Numbered from the stretch's first letter, positions 1 through 12,195 are shown. The stretch: 64,000 nucleotides of DNA from Carettochelys insculpta (GCF_033958435.1 NC_134138.1:77734298-77798297); one strand, 5' to 3'. Made by a program: numbers and translations. The notes: generated from the sequence alone by a model not told the origin.

Positions 1-374
1 AAATCTTTCCTCTCTTTCTGCTGTTTGTTCCTCAGCTGTAGTCACTGAGCCATGATGTTGCCAAAACCAGTTGTGGAAATGCCTGTTCAAGGGGCTCAAT
101 CTTATTCCTTCTGAAATTGGTGGGAAGTTTGATACCCCTTTTCAAGGAACCAGGATTGGGCTCAACATACTAAAAAAGTCTCCAGGCACTAAGAATTTCT
201 CTAAATTGGGAAATTGTTCCCAGTTCAGCAAAGCACTGAAGAACACGTGGGAGTCCATCTCTATTCAGTAAAAGATTTAAGGATTTGATTGAAACTGCAT
301 ACACCTTTAAGTGCCAGTGAAGAACTATATGTTTAAAGAAAGTGATCATAGGCTTTAGCGTATATTTAAAATTC
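1..374. other. no recognisable feature
   Basis: Moderately AT-rich unique-looking sequence. Only short overlapping open frames on both strands are present and none resembles a known protein. It may be intron or intergenic DNA. Confidence 0.5.
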
Positions 375-545
375 AATAGTTAAGAACATAAGAAAAACCA
401 TACTGGGTCAGACCACAGGTCCATCTAGGTCAGTATCCTATCTTCTGACAGTGGCCAATGCCAGATGCCACAAAGGGCATAAACAGAACAGTGATCCCAT
501 TCCTGTAATCCGTTTCCAACCTCTGACAAACAAAGCAATGAAAGT
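375..545. mobile_element. retroposon fragment, antisense non-LTR 3' end
   Basis: The stretch starting near the phrase ACTGGGTCAGACC and running through CCATCTAGG, CAGTATCC and GGCCAATGCCAGATGCC is an interspersed repeat seen twice more in this window (44478-44790 and 60903-61180). The longer copies look like the antisense 3' end of a CR1/L3-like non-LTR retrotransposon. This copy is truncated. The family label is from memory and not tested. Confidence 0.55.
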
Positions 546-635
546 ATGCCATCCTAAAAGTTACTGATACAGACCAAGCTTGTCTGTGTTTGTGGAAGTG
601 GTGGTAGGGATGGGGATAGGGGAGAAGGACAGGGT

Positions 636-835
636 ATTAGTTAGGGCATTAGCCTTGGTCTTGGGAGATGTTCAATACCCTGCTTTGGCACAGTATTCTT
701 TTGTGACTTAGGAACCTCAATATTTCTATCTCAATTCCCCTTCTGAAATTGGAGATAATAGTACTTCTCTACCTCACAGAGGTGTTGTGAAGGTAATTAA
801 ATTAAAGTTATGAAGGCACTCAAATAAAGGTACTT
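636..835 (+). mobile_element. MIR-like SINE
   Basis: The order of short landmarks (CTTGGTCTTGGGAGATG, then a TCAATTCCCC segment, GGAGATAATAGTAC, CTACCTCACAGAGGTGTTGTGA and AATTAAATTAAAG) follows the core and 3' half of the MIR/CORE-SINE family, which is ancient in amniotes. The copy is diverged. No function is implied. Confidence 0.7.
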
Positions 836-1058
836 TTAAGTACCCGAAATAAATGGAAATCAATATTACCTTCAACTTAAAGTAGTTGACCTCCTCACGA
901 TAATGTATTCTTTGCAGGCAGACAAACTAAAATGCAATGTAGCAGGGTCCGAATTTAGGGTGTGAAGAAAGAAAGTTAAGGGCTATGATGTGAAATTAAT
1001 GATACAATAGGTAAAACAAGTGTAGTTTTATAAGATGCGGGTAAGAAAAAAAGATCCT

Positions 1059-2039
1059 TGTGGGAGTCCCAAAACGCCCAGCCCTTGGCCTAGGGTGGGC
1101 GGCACCCAAAAAAGGGGTTAGAACACCAGCCCTGCACTCAGTTCGGGGCGGGCAGCAGTTCACAGTCGCAACACACTTCCAGCCCAGCCCTCAGTCCGGG
1201 GTGGGGAAGCAGTTCACAATAGCAATACAGTTCTGGCCCAGCCCTCAGTTTAGGGCGGGGCAACAGCACAAGGGGTTAGCACAGGCCCAGCACAGGCTGG
1301 CCCTGTCAAGGAGGGGGTAGGGGGTCTCAGGCCCTCCCACTCCACTGCGACCCGGCCCGGGGCCCTGGGGGTCGCTCACACACGACCACGGCAGTGGGGA
1401 CCCAGGCCGCAACACACTGCCATGGGTTCGGGAGCGTCGTTCCCTGGGACACTTCCTACCTCTACCTCCACTGGCAGAAGGTCCCAGTCCATCTGGTCAG
1501 GGGGTCCCTCTGGGTCGGTCTCCTCCAGATCGTCCACCTTCGGGGGCTCCGGCCAGTCGTTCATCTCAACGTCATTGGGATAGTTGGGTGGCAGTAGCAC
1601 GGGGGACCCGAGGCAATCCTGGGCCTGAGGGCTGTAGGGATCCGCCGGGATTCTGGGGCAGACTGCTCCTGGGGCTTCTTCCAAGGCAGGGGGGTCTCTG
1701 CCGGCGTGAGGGTCTTGGCAGGTCTGGGAAGTCCGGGTAGTCCCCCTGGGGCATCTGGATCCGGGGTTGTTCGGAGCCGCTGGGGGCTTGTTCCTCCGGC
1801 CCGGCCGGGTGGCAACAAGCCCTCTGCCCTTGGCGCCGGGGAGCTCATGCAGGCGCATCCTCCCTGCCCGGAGGCCCAGGCTTTAATGGGTCCTGGGCCC
1901 TGCCCTTGGCCTTTCTAGCCCTGGGCCCTGCCCTCTGAGGGGTGGGCCTCTGGCATTCTGGCTCCGGACCCTCCCACCAGGGCCTCTGCGCAGCCCCGTC
2001 TGCCTCTGAGTCAGCAGGAGGCCATACTGACTCACTACA
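1059..2039 (-). mobile_element. solo LTR of an LTR retroelement, with 5-bp TSD
   Basis: A 981-bp GC-rich block begins TGTGGGAG and ends CTCACTACA on the + strand, so it has TG...CA ends in either reading. It is flanked by a perfect 5-bp direct repeat ATCCT at 1054-1058 and 2040-2044. It is the inverted counterpart of 19193-20325, which has a different 5-bp duplication, so the two are independent insertions. Read on the minus strand it carries a CATTAAAG TATA-like box near 1884 and about three 54-bp tandem units close to its end. No internal retroviral region lies next to it, which fits a solo LTR formed by LTR-LTR recombination. An LTR retrotransposon or endogenous retrovirus origin cannot be separated from this sequence alone. 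Confidence 0.8.
1376..1858 (-). other. open frame of 160 codons inside the solo LTR
   Basis: An ATG-initiated frame with Pro/Gly/Arg-rich N-terminal two thirds and an acidic Asp/Glu/Pro segment (core DWPEPPKVDDLEETD). The related LTR at 19193-20325 keeps the same acidic segment in frame at 19483-19782, with frameshifts on either side. I do not recognise the family. It could be a leader or gag-like coding piece inside the LTR-proximal region, or simply open because the DNA is GC-rich. Coding status is unproven. Confidence 0.35.
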
Positions 2040-2199
2040 ATCCTCTAAATATTTTATTCAATGAAAAATGAATCCCAGAAATATATCACATACTGAACAT
2101 GCAAATGTATACATGCATTCAAATACTTGCTTAGAAACAGAGAAAACATCATGCAAACATTACAAAAATCATATCACTTGTACATCCCATGTCTGGCAC

Positions 2200-2935
2200 C
2201 CTCAGGAACTGAGTGGTCCCAAACAAGAGGATTTGCCAGACCTGGGGAGATCAGGCCTCCTAGTTTCCCTTTTGGCCACAGCCAGCTCCCTTCCTCCAGG
2301 TTACCTGCAGTGCTCCTCTATGGCTTTCTGCCACTGGGCTGATGGCCAGGGTTCTCTGTGGGACTCCCAGCCATGGAGCTGTAGGGCTGTCCTACCCAGC
2401 CAGGCTCCCTGCTGCTGTGGAGCTGCCAGCAGTGTCATACCCCAGTCAGGCTTCCCATTTGGCTCCCTGGCGATGGGGCTGCCAGGCCCCCACTCCCCAG
2501 CTGGCTTTCTGGTAGGAGGGCTGTGGGGGTCCCCCACCTGGCCAGGCTCCCTGCTGCTGTGGGACTCCTGGCAGAGTCATGCCCCAGCCAGTTTTCCCAG
2601 CTGGCTCCCCACTTCAGGGCTCTGAGTCTCTCCTGTAACAAGCTCCCTGCCCTAGCTGGGCTTCCCAGATGGCTTCTTGCCGCTGGGCTTCCCATTTGGC
2701 TTCTTGCCACTGGGCTCCTGGTGGGGCTCCTGGACCTGACTCCCTATGACAGGGCTCCCTATCCCAGAGCAGGCTGCCAGCAAGGCTTCCTACCAGCAGC
2801 TGGGCCCCACTGCAGCTGTTCAGCTGGAGCACGCTCCGGCCCAGGAACATCTGTGGTCTTGCCAGGCCAAGAATTTTGCCAGACAAGAGAGTTCCAACCT
2901 GTACATTACAGTGTCTATGGCTATGAGTTCAGTCA
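2200..2935. repeat. degenerate GC-rich minisatellite
   Basis: Imperfect repeats built on variants of GGCTCCCTGCTGCTG and GGGCTTCCCATTTGGCT recur about every 25-60 bases. Multiple overlapping frames stay open on both strands because of base composition, not coding. The AT-rich stretch 2045-2200 before it holds nothing I recognise. Confidence 0.6.
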
Positions 2936-3175
2936 TGTAGTTTTTAAAGATTATGGACCAAAGAGTTTGGTTTTCAAACTGCTGTCTGTCTGTGTCTTTA
3001 AATAGTGTGAGGTTTTTGAATGGCATTATTACTGTTACTTTTAGGACCAAGACTTATTCTTGACTTCCCATTAAACAGGAGGGTCATCATAGAAGTGAAT
3101 ATATATATATACAAAATATATATTTTGTTGTAACTGCTAGATTTTGTTGTATATATTTGTTGTGTAAATATATAT

Positions 3176-3346
3176 ATTTTGTTGTAACTACTAGATGCTT
3201 TAAAAATAAACACAAAACTTTCTGGTGTGTGTGTGTGTGTGTGTTTATGTGTATATATATATACACACACGCAACATAAACACACACACATACCAGAAAG
3301 CTTTGTGTTTGTTTTTTTTAAAGCATCTAGTAGTTACAACAAAAAT
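3176..3346. repeat. long near-perfect palindrome with TG/TA core
   Basis: The left arm (about 3176-3258) and right arm (about 3262-3346) are reverse complements over about 80 bases: TTGTTGTAACTACTAGATGC on the left is answered by GCATCTAGTAGTTACAACAA on the right. A short TA run sits at the centre and (TG)n/(CA)n tracts sit in the arms. A partial direct copy of the arm start lies at 3119-3140. It could fold as a hairpin or cruciform. Confidence 0.85.
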
Positions 3347-3349
3347 AGT

Positions 3350-5127
3350 CATCTGGTGGTTCAGCCTTGGGAAAGGAGTGGGAGAACATTTTGGGAGGAC
3401 AAAGTATTTAATCCACATGCATAGTTGTAAAAAGGCACGAGTCCCATTGACATCTATAGAATGGCAGTAAAAACAGTGGAATAGGTATGGCCAGAAGCAT
3501 ATTACTTAAGTGGTATTCCAAATGGGGCTAGGGCAAGACATAAAATTCAGTAAAGGTCCCTGAGGACCCCTGGGTCTCCCCACACCTTCCCAGAAATGCA
3601 GTTGCACCTTCCTGTAACACTATAGAGCAAATAACTTTTATCACTGAAGTGCTGGGAAGCAGATTATACCCTGCAGCTGTATATTGGTGTGGAGAGAAAG
3701 AGATTCATGCATCTTCTTCCCTCTGTTGTGTACTGAATAGGAACAACTAACATTTAGATTCCTCAGATGAGGAGTACAGCTAGTTTCTCCCAGGGACATG
3801 TGGTGAGTTTGTGTGTGTGTGTGAGAGGGAGTGTGGGGTGCAATTCCTAAACTATTTTTAATCCAGAAAAGAATAAAAGCTAAACATCTATTCATCTAAA
3901 TAAACACAAAACAGAGGTATTACTTACATACCAGTTCCTTCAGAGAGAAACACCAGTATGAATGGCTGACTCCTTCTGGTACCTGACCAGACTTTTCTAA
4001 TGTATTTGAAAAATGGATTTGTACCTTCCAGCTATTAACTTTCTTTGCTGAATTACACTGTAGCTGAAAGACAGTTTACTGTTGTTTTTCAGAGTACACT
4101 TTTATGCTAACACGTTGCAGACAAATCGTTTTGTAGGTTGCATTACAATCCTGAAGCAGGTAGGAAAGAAGGAAATGCAAATTATAACAAGCTAGCATAT
4201 TACTGTAAAGTGTGTGTGTATATACATAGCATGTGTTTATATATGTATAGACACATAGAGGCTATCTATTTAGTTATTCTGAAGGAACCGTAATAACATT
4301 AAAATAGTAAAGGTGGTGTTAAATATAATCAAGTGGGTGACGTGTTATTTAATATTCATTCTAGACTGTTGTTTTTATTCCATGAATGCACAGGTGCTTG
4401 GACTCTAATGACAGTGGATTAATGTGGTTGGCTGAATTAATAAAACAATATACCAGAAAGGGAAATACTCAGGCTGCTGCCACCTATGAGTATCCCTGGA
4501 GGCTTCAGTGCAGGTCTGTCACATCGTAAATAGTAGAAGAATTCAACTGTGGTGAGTCAAGTTGGCTGTGTGCGTACTTGGAAAGAAAATGGTTTGTGTG
4601 CCTTCGGGCTCTAAGTCTACAGGTATCTATTTTTATATATATTTTGGAAAATAACTTCTTATTTGTGCATCATGCTTGTGATAATTTCATTGAAATGATA
4701 ACAACACTGGCAATTTTGCCTCGGTGAGAAGGACTTTAAAATGAAGAATTTGAAGTCTACGATCATGATCACTTTATTTTTCGTGGACTGCAACTTAAAA
4801 CACAGCTTTGCTAAACTAGACTATTCTCATTCCCATAATTAGTGTACAGAAAATAGTTTCTCCTCATTTCTCTTCAAAGATTTATAGACTGTACTTTCAT
4901 GAAATCTTATATTATTACAACTCTAGTGACAATTATCAAGAAAGAAAACTGCATTGTACTTGTAAAAGAAACGCAGGAAGTACACTGTTAGGGAATATTT
5001 GTTATTATATGTAGACAAATTAACAAAATTCTCGTGTGTTATCACTCAGAGACACCCAGGAACATTTTCTCAGTCTGAGTTTACATTATTTGCATGGAAT
5101 TCCACCTATCCCGTCATGAATCACATG
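3350..5127. other. no gene; AT-rich spacer
   Basis: Short microsatellite patches such as (TG)n near 3815 and 4210 are present. I see no coding frame, no splice-like exon and no recognisable transposon. Confidence 0.5.
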
Positions 5128-5341
5128 TCTGTGTCTACACTACAAAAACAGCTTCTAAGTTGCTTACTTTGAAGTACAACTTTGAAATAAGCAACTTGGA
5201 AGTTGAGTGTCTACACACACCCTACTTCAAAGTTAAGCTTCGAATTAAGGGCAAATGCGTGTAGACTCTCTGCTGGCTATTTCGAAGTAGTGCCTAACTT
5301 CAAAGTTAACCATGAAGTTAGTTCCTAATGTAGGCACAGCC
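5128..5341. mobile_element. decayed MITE (GTGTCTACAC termini)
   Basis: The start TCTGTGTCTACACTA and end TAATGTAGGCACAGCC are imperfect inverted repeats of the GGCTGTGTCTACAC type that recurs across the window. CACATG occurs directly on both sides (5122-5127 and 5342-5347). The interior has paired CTTCAAAGTTA/TAACTTTGAAG-type motifs. No coding capacity. Confidence 0.65.
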
Positions 5342-5344
5342 CAC

Positions 5345-5910
5345 ATGAACAGTGCTTTTAATGGGATTATTAAGATTGAGTAAAGAAAATGACATCAATA
5401 ATTATTTGCAGGGTCTAGCACTGCATTAGTGTGTATGTGTAGAGAGGGAAGTTATTCAGTAGAGACTCCAAAGCTAAGTTTGCAACAATGCTTAATTCCT
5501 CTGTGGAAAATTATATCTTGGGTTGTGTTTTTCAATCAAAGAACATCAGTCTGAAACCATGGTTTCATTTCATGTTTTAAAGTCAGTTGAGATGAACACA
5601 ATATATCTGGAATTTTGTTTGTGTGGACCTAATGATGGAAGATACCTGGAATGAGATTCCTCTCTTATTGTTCATAAGCGTTACAATGCAGCTCAAGAGT
5701 ACCAATAATGTTTTCTGGTATACTGACTGGGCTCAACATCCCTGCAAACCCTGCTGTGTGTTAATCTATCTATCAATTAATCTTTTCTTCACTCATTCAC
5801 CATGGTAATACCTGTTCATAGCAATAAAAGGAATAATTTGAATGGGGAGCCATGTTCTGGTCCTGTTGGCCACATAAGAACTTGAAAGTCAGACAAGCAC
5901 TGCCTTCTTA
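5345..5910. other. no recognisable feature
   Basis: AT-rich sequence with a 61-codon open frame at 5623-5808 that has no recognisable domain. Treated as spacer. Confidence 0.45.
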
Positions 5911-6225
5911 GGCTATGTCTACATGGCAACAGCTCTTTCAGGATACTGCAGTATCCTGAAATAGTTGCTACACATCTGTGTAACGCACCCGTAATTTTGA
6001 AATATTTTTTGAAATAACAGGCACACAGTTTTGACATCCTCACACACTTAATTTCAGAAAGTGTAAGAGATACCTTGAAATAACACTTGTGGCACCATTT
6101 AGACAGTACCACAGGCTAAAAGAGCTGATTTCAAAACTGATTTGAAATAAGCTATTCAATTTACATAGCTCCGACAAAGTAGTTTATTTCAAGTTTAGGC
6201 TGTCACACTGATGTGTCCTTAGACT
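5911..6225. mobile_element. decayed MITE
   Basis: Starts GGCTATGTCTACATGGCA after TTA and fades out near a degenerate GATGTGTCCTTAGAC terminus. The interior has repeated TTTGAAATAA motifs and a small perfect palindrome around CTGCAGTATCCTG. The right end is uncertain. Confidence 0.55.
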
Positions 6226-6845
6226 ACTAACACAAATGTTAAAACAAAATCTAGAAAACAGCTAATGAAATTAACAGGCATTGGATTAAAGGTGGATAAA
6301 TGTTTTATGTTTTTTTTTTAAAGAGTATATATCAGTTGCACTGTGGAAACCTGCCTCAAGGTATTGCTGAGGCAAAATAAGAGGATTTTTAAAAGGGATT
6401 ATACTTGTATATTAAGCAATAAAATATATTTCCATTTCCTTTGGTAGAAATAAAATGTAAGGAAGATGGTATAAAACAAAGCAGTTTACTGCTGAACTGA
6501 CTAACTATGCTACCTTTCTTAGGGTTATAATCATGAGTGTTTAACAAAGGAAAAAGACCAATAATTGAATGCAGTTTTATAGGATTTATTAAATACTTTT
6601 AATAGAGCAACTAACAGTATAACATATAATAGGGCAAAATAGTATTAGACTATGGTTTGGCTAACAAAGTTTAAAAAACAAACAAACACTCAATATATCA
6701 ATCACACTGCCAAGCTTAAAAATAACAGATACGAAATCACTATGGCTATGTGTAGAATACAGTGATCTTTCAGAAGAAGTCCTAGCTTTCTCCTGCACCA
6801 TCTCCACCTTGTCTACCCTCTTTCCCTAAGCCCACAGGTAAGTAG
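6226..6845. other. no recognisable feature
   Basis: AT-rich spacer with poly-T and poly-A patches ahead of the CR1 element. No gene signal. Confidence 0.45.
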
Positions 6846-9786
6846 AGAAGATGGAGACCTTGGAGATGGGTCAGAAATGGGAGGGAGCATGGACTATAAT
6901 GGTAGAGAAAAAGGAGGGCCAGGGCAAAACTGGGAGGCAAGATCAAATCAATATCTTAGATGCCTATATACAAATGCAAGGAGTATGGGTAATAAGCAGG
7001 AAGAACTGGAAGTGCTAATAAATAAACACAGCTATGATGCTGTTGGTATCCCAAATTTGGTGGGATAATACACATGATTGGAAAGTTGGTATGGAAGGGT
7101 ACAGCTTGCTCAGGAAGGATAGACAGGGGGAAAAGGGAGGAAGTGTATATTAAAAATATACACACTTGGACTGAGAAGGAAATGAACATAGAAAATGGAT
7201 GTGTTGAGAGCCTCTGGATTAAGCTAAAAGGGGTAAAAAACAGGGTGATGGCCTGCTAGGAGTCCACTACAGGCCATCTACCCAGGTAGAAGAAGTGGAT
7301 GAGGCTTTTTTTAAACAACTAACAAAATCATCCATGGCCCAGGATTTGGTGCTGATGGGGGACTTCCACTATCCAGATATATGTTGGGAAACTAACACAG
7401 CAGGGCACAGACTATCTAATAAGTTATTGGACTGCATTGGTGACAACTTTTTATTTCAGAAGGTTGAAAAACCTTCCCGGGGAAGTTGTCCTATATTTGA
7501 TTTTAACAAATAGGGAGGAACTGATTGAGAATCTGAAAGTGGAAGACAGCCTGGGTGAAAGTGATCATGAAATCATAGAGTTCATAGTTTTAAGGAAGGG
7601 TGGCAGGGAGAACAGCAAAATAGAGAGAATGGATTTTAGGAAGGCGGATTTTGGTAAACTCAGACAGCTGGTAGGTAGGGTCCCATGGAAAGCAAGAGGG
7701 AAAAACAATGGAGGAGCGTTGGCAGTTTTTCAAAGGGACATTATTAAGGGTCCAAAAGTAAACTATTCCTCTACATAGGAAAGATAGAAAAATGGCAAAA
7801 GATCACCTTGGCTTAACCAGGAGATCTTGCGTGATCTCAAAATAAAAAAGGAATCATATAAAAAATGGAAACTAGGACAAATTACGAAGGATGAATATAG
7901 GCAAATGACACAGGAATGCGGGGCAAGATTAGAAAGGCAAAGGCACAAAATGAGCTCAAATTAGCTACGGGCATAAAGGGAAACAAGAAGACTTTTTATA
8001 ATTACATTAAAAGCAAGCGGAAGTCCAAGGATGGGGTAGGCCCATTGCTTAGTGAGGAGGGAGAAACAGTAACGGGAAACTTGGAAATGGCAGAGATGCT
8101 TAGTGACTTCTTTGTTTCAGTCTTCACTGAGAAGTCTGAAGAAGGAATGCTTAACATAGCGAATTCTAGTGGGAAAGGGGTAGGTTTAGAAGATAAAATA
8201 AAAAAAAAGAACAAGTTAAAAATCACTTAGGAATGTTAGATGTCTGCAAGTTACCAGGACCTGATGAAATGCATCCTAGAATACTCAAGGAGCTGACGGA
8301 GGAGGTATCTGAGCCATCAGCTATCATCTTTGAAAGATCATGGAACACAAGAGAGATTCCAGAAGACTGGAAAAAGGCAAATATAGTGCCTATCTATAAA
8401 AAGGAGCATAAGAACAAGGCAGGAAACTACAGACCGGTCAGTTTAACTTCTGTGCCAGGGAAGATAATGGAACAAGTAATTGAGGATATCATCTGCAAAC
8501 ACTTGGAATGCGGTAAGCTGATAGGGAATGGCCAACATGGATCTGCAATGAACAAATCATGTCACACCAATCTGACAGCTTTCTTTGATAGGATAATGAG
8601 CTTTGTGGATGAGGGAGAAGAGGTGAATGTGGGATACCTAGATTTTAGTAAGGCATTTGATATGGTCTCACATGATACTTCTATCAATAAACTAGGCAAA
8701 TACAGCTTAGATGGGGTTACTATAAGGTGAGTGCAAAACTGGCTGGATAACTGTACTCAGAGAGAGTTATTAATGTTTCTCAATCCTGCTAGAAAGGTAT
8801 AAGTGGGGTTCAGCAGGGGTCTGTATTGGGACTGGTTCTGTTCAGTATCTTCATCAATGATTTAGATCTTGGCATAGACAGTACACTTATTAAGTTTGCA
8901 GATGATACCAAGCTAGGAGGGGGTTTCAACTGCTTTGGAGGATAGGGTCAAAATTCAAAATGATCTGGACAAATTGGAGAAATGGTCTGAAGTAAACAGG
9001 AAGACGTTTAATAAAGACAAATGCAAAGTGCTCCACTTAGGAAGGAGCAATCAGTTTCACACATACAGAATGGGAAGAGACTGTCTAGGAAGGAGTATGG
9101 CAGAAGGGGATCTAGGGGTTATAGTGGACCACAAGCTAAATATGAGTCAACAGTGTGAGGCTGTTGTAAAAAAAGCAAACAGGATTCTGAGATGCATTAA
9201 CAGGTGTGTTGTGAACAAGACATGATAAGTCATTCTTCCACTCTACTCTGTGCTGGTTAGGCCTCAGTATTAGTATTATGTCCAGTTCTGAGCACCGCAT
9301 TTGAAGAAAGATGTGGAGAAATTGGAAAGGGTCCAGAAAAGAGCAACAAGAATGATCAAAGGTCTAGAGAACATGACCTATGAAGAATGGCTGAAGGAAC
9401 TGAGCTTGTATAGTTTGGAAAAAAGAAGATTAAGGGGAGACATGATAGCAGTTTACAAGTATCTAAAAGGGTGTCATAAGGAGGAAAGAGAAAACTTGTT
9501 CTTCTTGGCCTCTGAGGATAGAACAAGAGGCAACGGGCTTAAACTGCAGCAAGGGAGGTTTAGGTTGGACATTAGGAAAAAATTCCTAACTGTCAGGGCG
9601 GTCAAACACTGGAATAAATTGCCTAGGGAGGTTGTGGAATCTCCATCTCTGGAGATATTTTAGAACAGGTTAGATAAATGTCTTTCAGGAATGGTCTAGA
9701 CAGTACCTGGTCCTGCCATGAGGGCAGGGGGCTGGACTCAATGACCTCTCAAGGTCCTTTAAATCCTAGCAGTCTATGATTCTATT
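6846..9786 (+). mobile_element. CR1 LINE, nearly full ORF2, 5' truncated
   Basis: About 2.9 kb of CR1 in sense orientation, from the start of the endonuclease domain to the diagnostic 3' end (GGCTGGACTCAATGACCTC followed by TCTATGATTCTAT). CR1 elements insert by target-primed reverse transcription and are usually 5' truncated, as here. It is closely related to the antisense copy at 17446-18868 and clearly younger than the CR1 at 57612-59850. Confidence 0.93.
6877..9663 (+). pseudogene. CR1 ORF2 (endonuclease + reverse transcriptase), broken
   Basis: The protein is readable in successive frames. An apurinic-type endonuclease starts near 6955 (CLYTNARSM), has a frame change around 7068-7140, and includes the GESDHE catalytic segment near 7554-7571. 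The reverse transcriptase includes [10 protein letters not shown] (about 8257), [10 protein letters not shown] (about 8425), YLDFSKAFD (about 8635) and the FADD active site at 8893-8904. The C-terminal region ends in [13 protein letters not shown] near 9650. Stops and frameshifts occur at least near 7068, 7259, 7513, 8230, 8730, 8935 and 9225. The key FADD and SDH residues survive, but no frame spans a whole domain, so the copy cannot encode an active protein. Confidence 0.9.
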
Positions 9787-9787
9787 A

Positions 9788-10193
9788 TTAAGATCTCTTC
9801 TGGAAGAACTTCTTTAAAAATAGTATGTCTACACACAAAAAAGCGGATCAAAAGAGTGATCTGCTCTTTCAAAAGAGAGCGTCCACACAGCCCTCATTCT
9901 TTTAGAGAATGGGCCAAAAAATCAGGTGCCATGAGGACTGCTTTTTACAAAAACAAACAAACAAAAAAAAAGGCCCACGGAGCATCTACACACTTTTTCT
10001 TTCAAAGGAAGCTTTTGAAAGAAGGAGCTTTTCCTGAAACAGGAGCGGAAGACTGCTTTTGACAGGAGCATAGCATTCTTTCTATTTAATTTTGAAATAG
10101 CATTTTTTGTGTGGAGACACTTCTATGGCTATTTCAAAAGAGACCCTTCTCATAAAAAATATTTTGAAAGAACTTGCAAGTGTAGAAGCGGCC
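9788..10193 (-). mobile_element. MITE, same family as 55377-55795
   Basis: Follows the CR1 end directly and finishes with AGTGTAGAAGCGGCC. Its sequence is the reverse complement of the element at 55377-55795, including the shared blocks AGATCTCTTC, GATCTGCTCTTTCAAAAGAG and the GGGCC...GGTGCCATGAGGACTGCT segment. The left terminus has been lost or mutated beside the CR1 tail. It has no coding capacity. Confidence 0.65.
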
Positions 10194-10954
10194 TATGATG
10201 GGCATGTGACTTTGTTCAGATTTTTAACTCAGAGTTCCTGAGCATACAGCTACACTTGTGTCATTTGGTTGTCAATTCTGATGTTGATAACATAAAGTCA
10301 AAACAATCCAAAGCTAGATCACAAAGAAATGTAGTCAATTACTTACATGCCAGTTCAGAAAGTCTACTTCTCAATAGGTCTATAGGAGTCACCTTTCCGA
10401 ATGTTACATTCACCCCAGGACCTATTGAACACTTGTAACTATGGAAAATTCCTAACTGGATTGCCCTTTAGGTAAACCCCATCATTAAGGTTTACAATCT
10501 TTTGCCCAGAGCAGGATCAGGTAATTGATGTCCCTTTAATACACTTTTTAATTATACATTTAGTCCATATTTTTTCCTGTTTTACTAGAGTAAAACAATA
10601 ACTAGATACATCAATAATATCAGTGTTTAATATTAATTTCAATGAATTTATATTTATTTTAGTTCATTCACAGACAGAGAAAGAAGAGGAAGTATCTAAT
10701 TTTAACAGCAGTACATGCTTGTGAAAAACTGCAAGAACTCTGAATTTCTTCAGCCTCTTTACCTTAACTTGTTTGTTTGTTTTTGTTCTCTCAGCCCTCT
10801 CTTCTAACTTTCTAAAGGGCCTTGATGCCTGGGCAAATCCAGGCAAAGAAGTAAGTGATAATATTGTAATAACCTTAGGGACCTTCCGTCTCCTTTTCAA
10901 GAGTCTGGTACTGACTGCTGCTTAACACAGAGTACCAGATAAGGAGCCACTGCT
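10194..10954. other. no recognisable feature
   Basis: AT-rich spacer. The open frames at 10256-10438 (+) and 10664-10900 (-) are short and have no recognisable domain. Confidence 0.45.
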
Positions 10955-12195
10955 CTGTGCAGATTCCTGAGTCTTTGAGGAAATTTGCATACAACAGTTA
11001 AAAAGTCTGCACCAAAAATAAAAATTTTGTTCACAGTACTCTAAAATTCTGCAGCCTGTGGGTGTCAGTAAATGAATGTGGATGCCCCAGTGTTGCAGCG
11101 GAGATCCCAGGCCAGTAGCTCTGTGGAGGTAGGAGATCACTCTGCAGCCCAGCCCCCATGATACAGAGGTGGTGGTATGACTGCACCAGACCCTGACACA
11201 GTGCCAGGGCTGGGCCTGCCCCAGGAACACCCAAGCTCTTCTCTTTATGCCAGGCACACTGAGATATCAGGTGAAGTGTCTCACACACACCTATACATGA
11301 TGCCCATTTTACGTTTGAAGGAAGGAGGTTCAGACCAGCAAGATCCAAGTGTGGAGCGGGATCCGGGTATGATGTGACAGGGCTTTCTGTGAGGCATTGT
11401 GAGTGAGTAAGGCTCAGTGTAGAGCTGGGGGGATGTCTGGATGCATAAAGGCTCCTTGTAAATTTCTGGGCACAGAGGGACTGTGACTCTGTAAGGGGTC
11501 TAGGTGGTTGTGGCTCAGGAGGTGGGGCTTGGGCGTGGGGGGCTGAGGCTCAGCAGAGGTCTGGGTGATGAAGAAGCATGGCTTGGCATGGCAAAGGTCC
11601 AGATGCAATTGACTGGGGTTAGTGGGAGGTGGTCTGGGGCAGGTGTGGGAGTCCAGGTACAGGGCGATGAGATTTGGCACAGTGGGAGTTCCAGGTGCAG
11701 GGAGGTGAGACTCAGCAGAGGTGTCTGTGTGGATGATTCAGATTTACAGGGGTTGGACTGACAGGGGGTAGCTCCCTTTCAGTGAACCCTCCCCCTGAAT
11801 CTGAGGAATGATGAGGTCAAGAAATCAAGGGATGAGAGTGGTTCAGATCTCCCTGCAGCTGAGGGAGGTTCTTTGGAGTGGTGGTAGGAGTTGTGACCTG
11901 ATTGCAGATGCTGTATGAAGGGGACAAGGAACTAAGTCCAGTGCAGGGAAGCAGTCCCTGGTTGGAGCATGCCCAGCCCTTCCCTGCTGCCATGATTTAC
12001 CTCTCTACTGTTTGCTTTGGGTGTCTGAGACAAAGCACTTGCATTGCTGGGCCGGGACACATGACCCCTCTTTGAGCTTTACTTTGCTTCCCCATCAGAA
12101 GTTCAATTTTCTGTGGGGAAGCAAAGAAATCTGCAAGGGACACGTGTTCTGTGTACACACAGAAGCTCAGAATTCCTCCAGGAGTGCTCTTGTTC
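10955..12195. mobile_element. degenerate non-autonomous DNA transposon with internal GC-rich repeats
   Basis: The left part contains the run GTCTGCACCAAAAATAAAAA and CTCTAAAATTCTGCAG, and the right part ends CAGAATTCCTCCAGGAG. That combination recurs in turtle and crocodilian genomes as a hAT-like non-autonomous element. Between them, 11400-11760 is a degenerate purine-rich tandem repeat (variants of GGCTCAGCAGAGGTCTGGG). Family assignment is from memory and tentative. Confidence 0.45.

Noticed and set aside
3225..3470. Open frames rich in Cys-Val and Tyr-Ile across 3200-3300
   Set aside because: These are translations of TG/CA and TA repeats inside the palindrome.
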